A stretch of 64,000 nt of DNA. It comes from an uncultured SAR86 cluster bacterium (lineage in GTDB: Bacteria > Pseudomonadota > Gammaproteobacteria > Magnimaribacterales > D2472). The notes beneath the pieces were generated by a model. It worked only from the letters and a program-made list of their open reading frames with translations. It was not told the origin of the DNA and did not search any database. Of the stretch, positions 1-9,143 are shown piece after piece; the stretch's first letter is position 1; the number at the start of each line of letters is the position of its first letter. The position numbers and the translations under genes were made by a program. The DNA is taken from the NCBI GenBank assembly GCA_902541175.1, contig CACBPP010000001.1, positions 62,001 to 126,000 of the forward strand. The letters run 5' to 3'.

Positions 1-1812
1 ATGATCAGGTATTTCTCGTGGCTCACCACCTTTACCAGTTTTACCACTCATTTTAGTCAAGCCAAGAACAATATCCATTTTTTCAGATACACTTCCTTTC
101 AACTCAAGTTCCATACCATCAACTTGTAAACCAACAATTTCATTAGTTTCTCCGGTTTCACTATCTCTAGCAGCTCTTGTTTGTTCACTGTCAAAATATG
201 CAGCTGTCAAACTAAGGTCATCTGATAGCGCAACTTTGACACCAATTTCACTACTTTCGTATACATCAGGATCAAGTGCGGCGCTACTGGCAGACAATGC
301 TTTAAATTGCTCTCCAGATCTTGGAAGGAAGCTTTCACTATAGCTATAGTACCAAGAGACATTTTCTTTTGGCTTATAAACAATCCCAGCTCTTGGAGAA
401 AACTCTTTATCTTCTCTGGATTGCGCAGAACTATTTTTAATATCAGTAACAGTAATGTCAAAAGTGTCATGACGACCACCGATCATTAATTTTAAATTAT
501 CAGAAACATCTATTTGATCTTGGAAATAAATTGATGTTACTTCTATATCAGATTTAGTTTTACTCTTTAAGTCTGCAGTATAGTCATTTGTTGATGCCTG
601 GCCAGCAGCATTAACTGTAAAGTCCATTGGATCTGTAATATTAAATACTTCATTATCATCCTTAGTGTTACTAAAGTATGTGTTGTAACGATAATTATTG
701 TTTGTTGTATCAATAATTTCAGCACCGAATAACATTGTATGAGTTGCTGATCCAATTTGTATTTCATTTACTAGGTTACCACTTATGATTGTATTTTCAC
801 GTTCAGTTGGATCAAGATATCCATCCATAGTTACCACAGTCGCTCCTGCAGTATATCCAGATGCATAATAGTTTTTATACATTTTTTCAAACTCGCTAGA
901 GACTATTTGAAGATTAGCTTTTCTTGTGTCAGAAAATACTGTACTCAGGGTTGCTCTGAAAATATCTGCCTCAAGAGTTTGAAGATTGTCTCCTTTACTG
1001 TCTCCAAAAGTAATTCCAGCAAATCTTTTTACTGGTGAGCCATTTTCAGTAGGAATACCTCTATCAATAAATCTTTCATGATCTGCATGTTCATATGAGA
1101 AATCTAGAGTAGTTTTATCACTCATTATTACTTTAAGTGTTGGATTAAATCCTATTCTATCTCCATCATAGTAATCTCTATGATTCTTTAATGTGTCAGA
1201 GTGAAACATTATTCTGAATGCGGAGGTATCATTGATCTGAACGTTGCTATCTATTACTAAATCATTTCCCCCAAAATCATCCAAACCAAAATCAACAGCA
1301 CCAAATTCTTCACCAATTACAGCTTTTTTCGATACCCTGTTAATAACTCCACCAGTACCACCTCTTCCAAATAAAAGCGCATTAGGTCCTCTTAGGATTT
1401 CAACCTGTTCAACATTATAAAGAGAACGATAATATTGAACGTCATCTCTTGTTCCATCTTGAAAAAAGTCAGCTGTAGATCTTACTCCACGAAACACTAC
1501 TGCATCCCTATGTCCCTCACCTTGAGATGTATTAACGCCTGGTGTATACCTAACAATGTCTCCAATTTGTCTGAAGCCTTGTTTACGAATATCATCATCA
1601 GTGACAATTGATACGGTTTGTGGAACATCCAAAACTGGTACAGGAGTCTTTAAAGCAGTTACCTGATCAGAATAAAGTACATTACCTTTTACAACAATTT
1701 CTTCAATATCTTCATCATTTTCTTGAGAGACAACGAATGATGATATTAAAAGGGCACCGATAAAAAATATTGAAAATATATCATCGAAAAATCTAGTCAT
1801 TATTTTGTTCAT
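1..1812 (-). CDS. TonB-dependent (siderophore-type) outer-membrane receptor, truncated by left window edge
   Basis: Minus-strand reading frame from ATG at 1812 (MNKIMTRFFDDIFSIFFIGALLISSFVVSQENDEDIEEIVVKGN...VPQTVSIVTDDDIRKQGFRQIGDIVRYTPGVNTSQGEG...LRGPNALLFGRGGTGGVINRVSKKA) with TonB box/plug motifs. The frame is still open at position 1, so it is absent from the ORF track. Confidence 0.93.
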   Translation of the reverse strand, partial: MNKIMTRFFDDIFSIFFIGALLISSFVVSQENDEDIEEIVVKGNVLYSDQVTALKTPVPVLDVPQTVSIVTDDDIRKQGFRQIGDIVRYTPGVNTSQGEGHRDAVVFRGVRSTADFFQDGTRDDVQYYRSLYNVEQVEILRGPNALLFGRGGTGGVINRVSKKAVIGEEFGAVDFGLDDFGGNDLVIDSNVQINDTSAFRIMFHSDTLKNHRDYYDGDRIGFNPTLKVIMSDKTTLDFSYEHADHERFIDRGIPTENGSPVKRFAGITFGDSKGDNLQTLEADIFRATLSTVFSDTRKANLQIVSSEFEKMYKNYYASGYTAGATVVTMDGYLDPTERENTIISGNLVNEIQIGSATHTMLFGAEIIDTTNNNYRYNTYFSNTKDDNEVFNITDPMDFTVNAAGQASTNDYTADLKSKTKSDIEVTSIYFQDQIDVSDNLKLMIGGRHDTFDITVTDIKNSSAQSREDKEFSPRAGIVYKPKENVSWYYSYSESFLPRSGEQFKALSASSAALDPDVYESSEIGVKVALSDDLSLTAAYFDSEQTRAARDSETGETNEIVGLQVDGMELELKGSVSEKMDIVLGLTKMSGKTGKGGEPREIPDH

Positions 1813-1834
1813 ATTTTTTCCTAACAAAATTAAA

Positions 1835-1925
1835 ATGAAAGCTACCTTTTTCGCCTAAAGATTTTTGATTAAAAAATCAGAAAACTGCACACTTTTAGGG
1901 GAATGACCAATAAAGTAGCTTTCAT
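1835..1925 (-). other. Nested inverted-repeat 5' leader (candidate cis-regulatory RNA / attenuator) of the TonB-dependent receptor
   Basis: Minus strand: perfect 11-bp outer arms ATGAAAGCTAC (1925-1915) / GTAGCTTTCAT (1845-1835). Middle arms CCTAAAAG / CTTTAGG. Inner hairpin TGATT-TTTT-AATCA (1866-1879). Followed by a T-rich tract. Confidence 0.5.
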
Positions 1926-1926
1926 G

Positions 1927-1951
1927 AATGAGAATGATAATGATTCTCATT
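1927..1951. promoter_or_regulatory. Fur box
   Basis: AATGAGAATGATAATGATTCTCATT: perfect 9-bp arms AATGAGAAT/ATTCTCATT, close to the Fur consensus GATAATGATAATCATTATC, upstream of a TonB-dependent receptor. Confidence 0.8.
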
Positions 1952-1962
1952 TAGATTTGCAA
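1934..1962 (-). promoter_or_regulatory. Candidate sigma70 promoter for the TonB-dependent receptor
   Basis: Minus strand TTGCAA (-35, 1962-1957), 17-nt spacer, TATCAT (-10, 1939-1934). The -10 lies within the Fur box. Confidence 0.5.
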
Positions 1963-2034
1963 GTAGAAATACAAAAAAATATATAAATTTTTTTATCAAT
2001 CAATAATTATTTGAAGAAAAATTTTAGAATATAG

Positions 2035-2457
2035 CTATTTATTGCCTCTTATGGCGAAATAGGTTCCTAGAAGAAATAAAAATATTTGCTCACTCATAAA
2101 TAGCTTTTTAGTCACTAGCCAATCAGAATGAGCGATCAAAATAGCTCCTATCATTATTACACCAACTGCTCCACCGGATAATCTTGTTATTAAGTCACCA
2201 ACTTTGTTATTAAGCAACCCACCTAAAATAATTCCAGCACCTGCACCAACCTCACCTAATGCAACTAAACTAGTAACTAGTTCTGGATACATGTAACCCA
2301 TGCTTTCGAACCAAGTAACCATTCTTTCTGGAGGTAATGGAAATTTACCTAATCCATGAAGAATAAATGAGATACCTAATCCTAATCTAAGTAACCAAGG
2401 TGTAATTGGCATTAAAGGTTTTGCTATAGATTCAAGAAGATTATTTAATTTATTCAT
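2035..2457 (-). CDS. DoxX family membrane protein
   Basis: 140 aa, four hydrophobic segments, LLRLGLGISFILHGLGKFPLP... typical of DoxX. Confidence 0.8.
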   Translation of the reverse strand: MNKLNNLLESIAKPLMPITPWLLRLGLGISFILHGLGKFPLPPERMVTWFESMGYMYPELVTSLVALGEVGAGAGIILGGLLNNKVGDLITRLSGGAVGVIMIGAILIAHSDWLVTKKLFMSEQIFLFLLGTYFAIRGNK

Positions 2458-2471
2458 TTATTTAGCCTAGC

Positions 2472-3782
2472 TTATATGGATTTTAAAAGTATATCCTCAT
2501 CAGCACAAAGTTCAAAACCTTTTAAGTCGAGTAATTCATCTAACTCATCATTACCAATTCTTATCTTGGCTAACATCTTTCCACATTTAGAAACTTTTTC
2601 TTCTTTAACGCACCCCATATCAAAAAGTGAAGATCTAATATTCCCCATATTATTTTCCATAGAAATCCATCCATGATATACCCCATTAAAAAGAACATTA
2701 TTAATTTTTGCTCTTAAATCTTTAAATTCATTGTCATCTTGAGCAGAAATAAATACTTGCTCGTTTTTTTTGAACTTTAAGATATCTAATTTTGAAGCAT
2801 CAATTAAATCACATTTGTTGTTAACAATAATTTGAGGAATGTTCATAACTCCTATGTCATTTAAAATATTGTTAACTTCCTTAATTTTTATTTTGTAATC
2901 AACATCATGGCTGTCCACAATATGCAATAAAAGATCAGCAGTTTTAAGTTCATCTAAAGTAGCCTTGAAAGACTCTACCAATTGGGTTGGCAAATCTGAG
3001 ATAAAACCAACTGTATCTGAGAATAGTATTGGACCATGTTTTGGATCCTTGTTTTTTCTTGTAACTGAGTCCAATGTTGCAAATAATTTATCTTCAGCTA
3101 GTTGAGAACTTTCGGTCAATTTATTAAATAAAGTTGTTTTTCCTGCATTCGTATATCCAACTAATGCTACTAATTTATTTCTACTTTTTTTTCTTGAATA
3201 TCTATTGATCTCTCTTTGTTTGTGTGATTTTTCAAGTCTTTGATTAAGTCTTTTAATTCGCTTATTTATAAGCCTTCTGTCAGTTTCTAACTGAGTTTCA
3301 CCAGGGCCTCTTAAACCTATTCCACCTTTTTGTCTTTCAAGGTGAGTCCAACCTCTTATAAGTCTTGTTGAGAGATGTTTAAGTTGCGCAAGTTCAACTT
3401 GTAATTTGCCAATGTGCGAAGAAGCCCTTGTAGCAAAAATATCTAAAATAAGTTCAGTTTTATCAATAACCCTCTTGTTAAAAAACTTTTCTAAATTTCT
3501 TGTTTGAGAAGCAGAAAGTTCATGGTTAATTATTATTATTTCAACATCGCTATTTATGATCTGATTCTTTAAGTTTTCAAGATTTCCTTTAGTTATGAAT
3601 GTATTAATTACTGGAGTAGTTTGTTTTAAAAATTTAATATCTTGGATAATTAATCCAGATGAAACAACAAGACTTTCAAACTCATCAAAAGCATTTTCTA
3701 ATTTTGTTTTTTTATTTAAAGATTCAACATTAATGAATAATACAAAAGCCTTCTTTATTTCATTAATATCAACAGAAATCAT
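2472..3782 (-). CDS. hflX: GTPase HflX
   Basis: GIGLRGPGETQLETDRR, LVALVGYTNAGKTTLFN, DTVGFISDLP motifs. Confidence 0.95.
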   Translation of the reverse strand: MISVDINEIKKAFVLFINVESLNKKTKLENAFDEFESLVVSSGLIIQDIKFLKQTTPVINTFITKGNLENLKNQIINSDVEIIIINHELSASQTRNLEKFFNKRVIDKTELILDIFATRASSHIGKLQVELAQLKHLSTRLIRGWTHLERQKGGIGLRGPGETQLETDRRLINKRIKRLNQRLEKSHKQREINRYSRKKSRNKLVALVGYTNAGKTTLFNKLTESSQLAEDKLFATLDSVTRKNKDPKHGPILFSDTVGFISDLPTQLVESFKATLDELKTADLLLHIVDSHDVDYKIKIKEVNNILNDIGVMNIPQIIVNNKCDLIDASKLDILKFKKNEQVFISAQDDNEFKDLRAKINNVLFNGVYHGWISMENNMGNIRSSLFDMGCVKEEKVSKCGKMLAKIRIGNDELDELLDLKGFELCADEDILLKSI

Positions 3783-3823
3783 TAATGATATTTTAAAGAT
3801 ATTTTTGTATTTTTATTAAAAAA

Positions 3824-4408
3824 TTAGAACTTTTTCTTTTGTTGCTCGCATTTACCATTTGCAAAGATTTCAATTTTAGGATTTTTGCCTTTTGATTCGT
3901 CTTTCTTTTTAAGCCATATGTCTCCATAAATTTGGCCTTTTCCTGTAAACCAATTGAAGCTGTTTGTAATTTTATATACTTCTACTTTATATTCTGGAAA
4001 TAATGGATGCTCTTCTTCAACTTCCATGGTATGAGTAACAGCAATTCCAGTATCCTTTGTTTCGACATACCATTTTGCGTCTTCGTTGATCCATGCTGGA
4101 GCAGGTTCTAGTGTATGAGTAAGAGATTTGTATGTTTCTTCAGCAGAATCAACATCCCAATATTGAACTACATATAAAGAATTTTTTTCCCAATCTTCTT
4201 CAGCAAAATTAGTTTTTGCCCTTCTCAATAAAAAAAGAGATTGTTGAGTTTGTCTAGCTAAATTTCTAAAAAGCTCAATGCCCTCAGCAAGATAAGTTTT
4301 TTTTATGTCTTTATAAGTTACTGAATATTCTCCATTTAATTCACATAATACTTTTGAGCTTTGAGAATAAAGCGGTATTGATAGAATTAGAATTAATAAA
4401 AAACGCAT
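3824..4408 (-). CDS. Secreted protein of unknown function
   Basis: 194 aa with signal peptide MRFLLILILSIPLYSQS; two Cys in the mature part; family not recognised. Confidence 0.6.
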   Translation of the reverse strand: MRFLLILILSIPLYSQSSKVLCELNGEYSVTYKDIKKTYLAEGIELFRNLARQTQQSLFLLRRAKTNFAEEDWEKNSLYVVQYWDVDSAEETYKSLTHTLEPAPAWINEDAKWYVETKDTGIAVTHTMEVEEEHPLFPEYKVEVYKITNSFNWFTGKGQIYGDIWLKKKDESKGKNPKIEIFANGKCEQQKKKF

Positions 4409-4461
4409 TCTGTAATGTGAAGCGAAAATTATTTACATAACTTTCGCTTCATTTAAAAATC

Positions 4462-5766
4462 TTATTCAGCGAAATCTTTTCCTTTAGCTGCTTCAACCTC
4501 ACGTTTGTTTGGATTGACTGATTCTCTAAATGGTACATCAACAACTTCGCCTTCAACTGGCTCACCTGGAGTTACCGAATATTCATCAGGTAATTTCACT
4601 AGCAATTTAGTCCCTACCTCAGAAGAGGACCATGGAACCCATGCAAGCGCAATATTAGTTTCAAGCTCTGGCGACCACCATGGAGAGGTAACATATCCCA
4701 TATCATTTCCATCAGTGTCAGCAACAAGCCAAAAATCAGGAGCATAGTCTGTGATTTCTTTACCCCCTAAGGTAATTCCAACCATTTTCATTTTGAATGG
4801 AGCATCACCGCTATCAATAACATCTCTTTGTCTTTCTAGTTCTGCCTTTCCAATATAGTCTGACTTTTTATTACGAGGTACTTGGTAAGCTAAATTAACT
4901 TGAAAAGGTGAAGTTTCATGATCCAAGTCTTGACCCCATGACAAAATCCCCGCAGCAATTCTTCTATGGTGAGCAGGAGCAATTACCATTAGACCAAACT
5001 CTTCGCCATCTTCTAGAACTTTATTCCAGACTTTTTCAGCATTCTCATGCGTATCACGAACATAAATTTCATAACCCTTTTCGCCAGTAAATCCTGTCTG
5101 ACTTATAACGCAGTCAGCACCATTGATGTTAGCTTCCATGAGACCATAATATGGAACATCTCTAAGCTCTTCACCTGCTAGCTTTGCCATTAGATCCTCG
5201 GACAAAGGTCCTTGTATCTGAAGAGGACAGACATCAATTTCATCTATTTCTACATTAAATTTTTTCGCAACATTGACACCTTGCATCCAAAGTAATAAAT
5301 CGCTGTCTGATATTGAGAACCAAAACTCGTCCTCAGATAGTCTTAATAAAACTGGATCATTAAGTATGCCACCCTTCTCATTGCATAAGATTGCATATTT
5401 ACCATGCATTGGTTCGATTTTTGTTGCATCACGAGTAATAACAAAATCTGTAAATGCCTCAGCATCAGGACCTTTCACTCTTATTTGCCTCTCTACAGCA
5501 ACATTCCACATTGTTACTCTATTGACCAATGCTTCATATTCGACCATAGCACCTCCATCCTCTGGTTTTACATAACCTCTTGGATGATAGATCCTGTTAT
5601 ATACAGTTGCTCTCCAACAACCTGCTTCATGAGATAAATGCCAAAATGGCGATTTTCTTACTCTAGTTGATATAAGAAGTTCGGTAGGCGTTCTGCCACT
5701 TTGTCTTAAGTTTATAGGTACTACTCGATCACTTTGATCTACATTTGGATGATTTGGATGTGTCAT
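4462..5766 (-). CDS. GcvT/DmdA-family aminomethyltransferase (possible DMSP demethylase)
   Basis: GcvT fold motifs (GPDAEAFTDFVITRD, GILNDPVLLRL, CPLQIQGPLSEDLM, SQTGFTGEKGYEIYV) with a DmdA-like N-terminus (RVRKSPFWHLSHEAGCWRATVYNRIYHPRGY). Confidence 0.75.
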   Translation of the reverse strand: MTHPNHPNVDQSDRVVPINLRQSGRTPTELLISTRVRKSPFWHLSHEAGCWRATVYNRIYHPRGYVKPEDGGAMVEYEALVNRVTMWNVAVERQIRVKGPDAEAFTDFVITRDATKIEPMHGKYAILCNEKGGILNDPVLLRLSEDEFWFSISDSDLLLWMQGVNVAKKFNVEIDEIDVCPLQIQGPLSEDLMAKLAGEELRDVPYYGLMEANINGADCVISQTGFTGEKGYEIYVRDTHENAEKVWNKVLEDGEEFGLMVIAPAHHRRIAAGILSWGQDLDHETSPFQVNLAYQVPRNKKSDYIGKAELERQRDVIDSGDAPFKMKMVGITLGGKEITDYAPDFWLVADTDGNDMGYVTSPWWSPELETNIALAWVPWSSSEVGTKLLVKLPDEYSVTPGEPVEGEVVDVPFRESVNPNKREVEAAKGKDFAE

Positions 5767-5992
5767 ATTCCCTCCCCGATATATGCAACAATTTCAGTCA
5801 ATTTATCATCAGTTTTTTACTTTGTAAATCAAAATTTTTTATGATTTTTTTGTTACTAAAAAAGATAAATTTTTTATAAAAATTAAATTATTGGAACAAA
5901 AGGTATGCAGCTAAATAACCCAAAAATAAGAACTAAAATTATCATCATTTTCATATCTAGATTCTCTCATATAAAAAGAATAAAATGTTGAA

Positions 5993-6463
5993 ATGATAAA
6001 AAAATTCTTATATATATTATTCGTAATTATATTTGTGCCCTTTGTGGTATCTGAAGACGATATCCCAGATCTTGACTCTGAACAAATGCTTTTAGTTCAT
6101 AAAACACCTACATGTGGTTGCTGCAAAATGTGGATGGAGCATGTTGAGGAAAACGGTTTTACTGCTTATGGCCAAGATCATCAAAACCTAATGAAAATAA
6201 AAGAAAAATATAACATTGAACCTCAATATAGATCATGTCATACAGCAGTATCTTCTGATGGATTCATCTTTGAAGGTCATATTCCTAGTAAATTCATAAA
6301 ACAATTTCTTTCAGAAGATCATCCAGAAGCTATTGGATTATCAGTTCCAGGTATGCCTCTTGGGTCTCCTGGCATGGAAGTTGAAGATCGTTATATGCCT
6401 TATGATGTGCTCATCCTTTTTAGAGATGGTACGAGTAGGGTTTATGCAGAAGTAAGACAGTAA
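5993..6463 (+). CDS. DUF411 family metal-binding protein, exported
   Basis: Signal peptide, then LLVHKTPTCGCCKMWMEHVEENGF...SCHTAVSSDGFIFEGHIP, the DUF411 signature. Confidence 0.88.
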   Translation: MIKKFLYILFVIIFVPFVVSEDDIPDLDSEQMLLVHKTPTCGCCKMWMEHVEENGFTAYGQDHQNLMKIKEKYNIEPQYRSCHTAVSSDGFIFEGHIPSKFIKQFLSEDHPEAIGLSVPGMPLGSPGMEVEDRYMPYDVLILFRDGTSRVYAEVRQ

Positions 6464-6540
6464 TGGTGGGCCCGGGAGGACTCGAACCTCCGACCAATGG
6501 ATTATGAGTCCACTGCTCTAACCAACTGAGCTACAGGCCC
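6464..6540 (-). tRNA. tRNA with CAT anticodon, probably tRNA-Ile2 (lysidine type)
   Basis: Minus strand GGGCCTGTAGCTCAGTTGGTTAGAGCAGTGGACTCATAATCCATTGGTCGGAGGTTCGAGTCCTCCCGGGCCCACCA: full cloverleaf, 77 nt, encoded CCA. Location next to rpoD resembles the tRNA-Ile2 of Pseudomonas. Confidence 0.93.
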
Positions 6541-6638
6541 AATGTTCTAAAGAACAAAGAGCGTGTAATTATATAAGAATTAATATATTAAGGAAGCCTT
6601 AAACTTTTCAAATAAAACGAATAGGTTATTATCTTATT

Positions 6639-7274
6639 ATGATTAATCTGGATGATGTAACCCCTTTCGCAGAAGGTGGCAATCGAATATGTTTTGTACA
6701 CCCTGATAATCCAAATAGATGTCTAAAAGTAATTCATCCAGGATTGCTTGAAAAAATTAAAAAAAATAAGTCTTGGTATAAAAGATTTAGATCTCTAGAA
6801 AGCTTTGATGATAATTTAAGAGAACAAGAAGCATATAATCAAAAGGCACTCAAAAATGATGATCCTGATATGTGGACACATTTAGCCAAATGGTATGGCA
6901 TGACAGAAACAAATATTGGTATGGCTTCTGAGACTGAGTTAATAACAAATAATGGAGAAATAGCTGAAACACTTGAAACATATCTTTTTAGAGAAGGTAT
7001 TACTGAGGAAATAAAGTTAGCTATAGAAGAGTTTCAAACTTGGCTAGAAAAACATTTAATACTAACGAAAAATCTTATACCTCATAATCTTGTTATTAGT
7101 CAGCAAAACGAAAAAATCAATATTAAAATCATTGACGGTTTAGGCTCGCAAGCATTTATTCCTCTTCCAAACTACTCAAGTTTTTTTGCTAAAAGATACA
7201 TTAAAAGAAGAATTCAACTCATGTGGAGTAGAATTCATTGGGATCTCTCTGGAAGAAAAGGAAACTGGAAATAA
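6639..7274 (+). CDS. yrbL: YrbL family protein
   Basis: GGNRICFVHPDNPNRCLKVIHP..., R-E-Y pattern and C-terminal IIDGLGSQAFIPLPNY match YrbL. Confidence 0.8.
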   Translation: MINLDDVTPFAEGGNRICFVHPDNPNRCLKVIHPGLLEKIKKNKSWYKRFRSLESFDDNLREQEAYNQKALKNDDPDMWTHLAKWYGMTETNIGMASETELITNNGEIAETLETYLFREGITEEIKLAIEEFQTWLEKHLILTKNLIPHNLVISQQNEKINIKIIDGLGSQAFIPLPNYSSFFAKRYIKRRIQLMWSRIHWDLSGRKGNWK

Positions 7275-7275
7275 A

Positions 7276-9090
7276 TTATTCGTCTAAGAAGCTTTTAAGA
7301 TGACTTGATCTACTAGGATGTCTTAACTTTCTCAAAGCTTTAGCTTCAATTTGTCTGATTCTCTCTCTTGTAACATCAAATTGCTTACCAACCTCTTCAA
7401 GAGTGTGATCAGTATTCATGCCAATACCAAATCTCATTCTTAAAACTTTTGCTTCTCTTGCTGTTAGCGATGCAAGCACATCATCAGTAGCAAAGTGTAA
7501 ACTTTCCTCAGTAGCATTTTCTAATGGAGATTCAATAACTGTATCTTCAATGAAATCACCTAGACTTGAATCTTCATCATCTCCAATTGGTGTTTCAGTT
7601 GAAATTGGCTCTTTTGCAATTTTAAGAACTTTTCTTACCTTGTCCTCTGGCATATCAAGCTCTTTACTCAACTCTTCAGGAGTTGGCTCTCTTCCCATAT
7701 CTTGCATCATTTGACGAGAAACTCTATTAAGTTTGTTAATTGTTTCAATCATATGTACTGGGATTCTTATGGTTCTGGCCTGATCAGCAATTGATCTTGT
7801 TATAGCTTGTCTAATCCACCAGGTTGCATATGTAGAAAACTTATAACCTCTTCTATATTCAAATTTATCAACTGCTTTCATAAGCCCAATGTTGCCCTCT
7901 TGAATTAAATCTAAGAATTGCAGTCCTCTATTGGTATATTTTTTTGCAATAGATATTACTAGTCTTAAGTTAGCTTCGACCATATCTTTTTTGGCTCTTC
8001 TCATTTTTGTTTCGCCCATAGACATGTTTCTATTAATTTCTTTTATTTCTTTAACGCTAAGGCCAACTTTATTCTCAATTTCTAATATATCTTTCTGGGC
8101 AATAACAACATCTTGTTTTACTTTTTCTAAAAGATCTTTCTTGTATTTCTTTTCTTTCATCAAGCCATCTACCCATCTAACTTTAGTAAGATTGTCTGGG
8201 TATAGGGCAAGAAAATCTTTTCTCGGTATACGAGCATTTTTTACTAATTGAGTTTGAATAAACTTCTCTTTTTCTCTGATGCTATTAAGTCCATGTCTAG
8301 CAATTGCAGCTATATCCTCAAACATTCTTGGACTAAATTTTAAAAACTGAAATATTTCACCAAGTTTTTTAAATTCAGCATTGGCTTCTTTAGAGTGTTT
8401 GCCCTTTTTATCAATAACTTTTGTTGTTTTATTAAATTGGCGTTTAAGGCTGGTCATTCTTTTTTGGACCTCTTTCATATCTGGTCCCGATGATCCTTCT
8501 TCATCAGATGACTCAGCAGCTTCGGCTTCTTCTTTAGCTCTTTGACTTCCAGGTCCTGCTGATGGAACTTCTTCCATTTCTTCTAGGAATCCTGTAAGAA
8601 AATCATTTATTTTCTTTTCACCATCTTTTACAAGTTGAAAATAATGTAAAACATATTCAACTGTTTTTGGATACATTACACTTGCATTAAGAAGGTCTCT
8701 CATTCCTTCTTCTATTCTTTTAGCGATCTCAATTTCGCCTTCTCTAGTAAGAAGATCAACTGTTCCCATCTCTCTCATATACATTCTAACCGGGTCAGTT
8801 GTTCTTCCAGTTTCATTTTCTACAGCTGCTAAAGCTTCTGCTGCTTGTTCGAGAGCAATATCATCAGAATCTTCAGATTCTGCTAACATTAATGTATCAG
8901 CATCGGGTGCTGTTTCATGCACTTGCAGACCTAAATCATTAATCATTCCAATGATTTCATCTACTTGATCTGGATCAGATATATCATCAGGAAGATGATC
9001 ATTAACATCTGAATATGTTAGATAACCTTGTTCTCTTCCTTTTTCGATAAGCTCAGCAATCTTTGAGCCTTTTTGGTTTAATTTATCCAC
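7276..9090 (-). CDS. rpoD: RNA polymerase sigma factor RpoD (sigma70)
   Basis: Regions 1.1 to 4.2; [76 protein letters not shown]. Confidence 0.98.
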   Translation of the reverse strand: MDKLNQKGSKIAELIEKGREQGYLTYSDVNDHLPDDISDPDQVDEIIGMINDLGLQVHETAPDADTLMLAESEDSDDIALEQAAEALAAVENETGRTTDPVRMYMREMGTVDLLTREGEIEIAKRIEEGMRDLLNASVMYPKTVEYVLHYFQLVKDGEKKINDFLTGFLEEMEEVPSAGPGSQRAKEEAEAAESSDEEGSSGPDMKEVQKRMTSLKRQFNKTTKVIDKKGKHSKEANAEFKKLGEIFQFLKFSPRMFEDIAAIARHGLNSIREKEKFIQTQLVKNARIPRKDFLALYPDNLTKVRWVDGLMKEKKYKKDLLEKVKQDVVIAQKDILEIENKVGLSVKEIKEINRNMSMGETKMRRAKKDMVEANLRLVISIAKKYTNRGLQFLDLIQEGNIGLMKAVDKFEYRRGYKFSTYATWWIRQAITRSIADQARTIRIPVHMIETINKLNRVSRQMMQDMGREPTPEELSKELDMPEDKVRKVLKIAKEPISTETPIGDDEDSSLGDFIEDTVIESPLENATEESLHFATDDVLASLTAREAKVLRMRFGIGMNTDHTLEEVGKQFDVTRERIRQIEAKALRKLRHPSRSSHLKSFLDE

Positions 9091-9143
9091 AGAAAAATCC
9101 TCTTTTGTCCCCTTTATTTATGGATTGATTAGCAAAAATCAAT

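Noticed and set aside
207-479. Minus-strand 90-aa ORF and neighbouring ORFs at 307-489 and 567-767
   Set aside because: Out-of-frame or antisense ORFs inside the TonB-dependent receptor gene, which is open through this region; no protein-like features.
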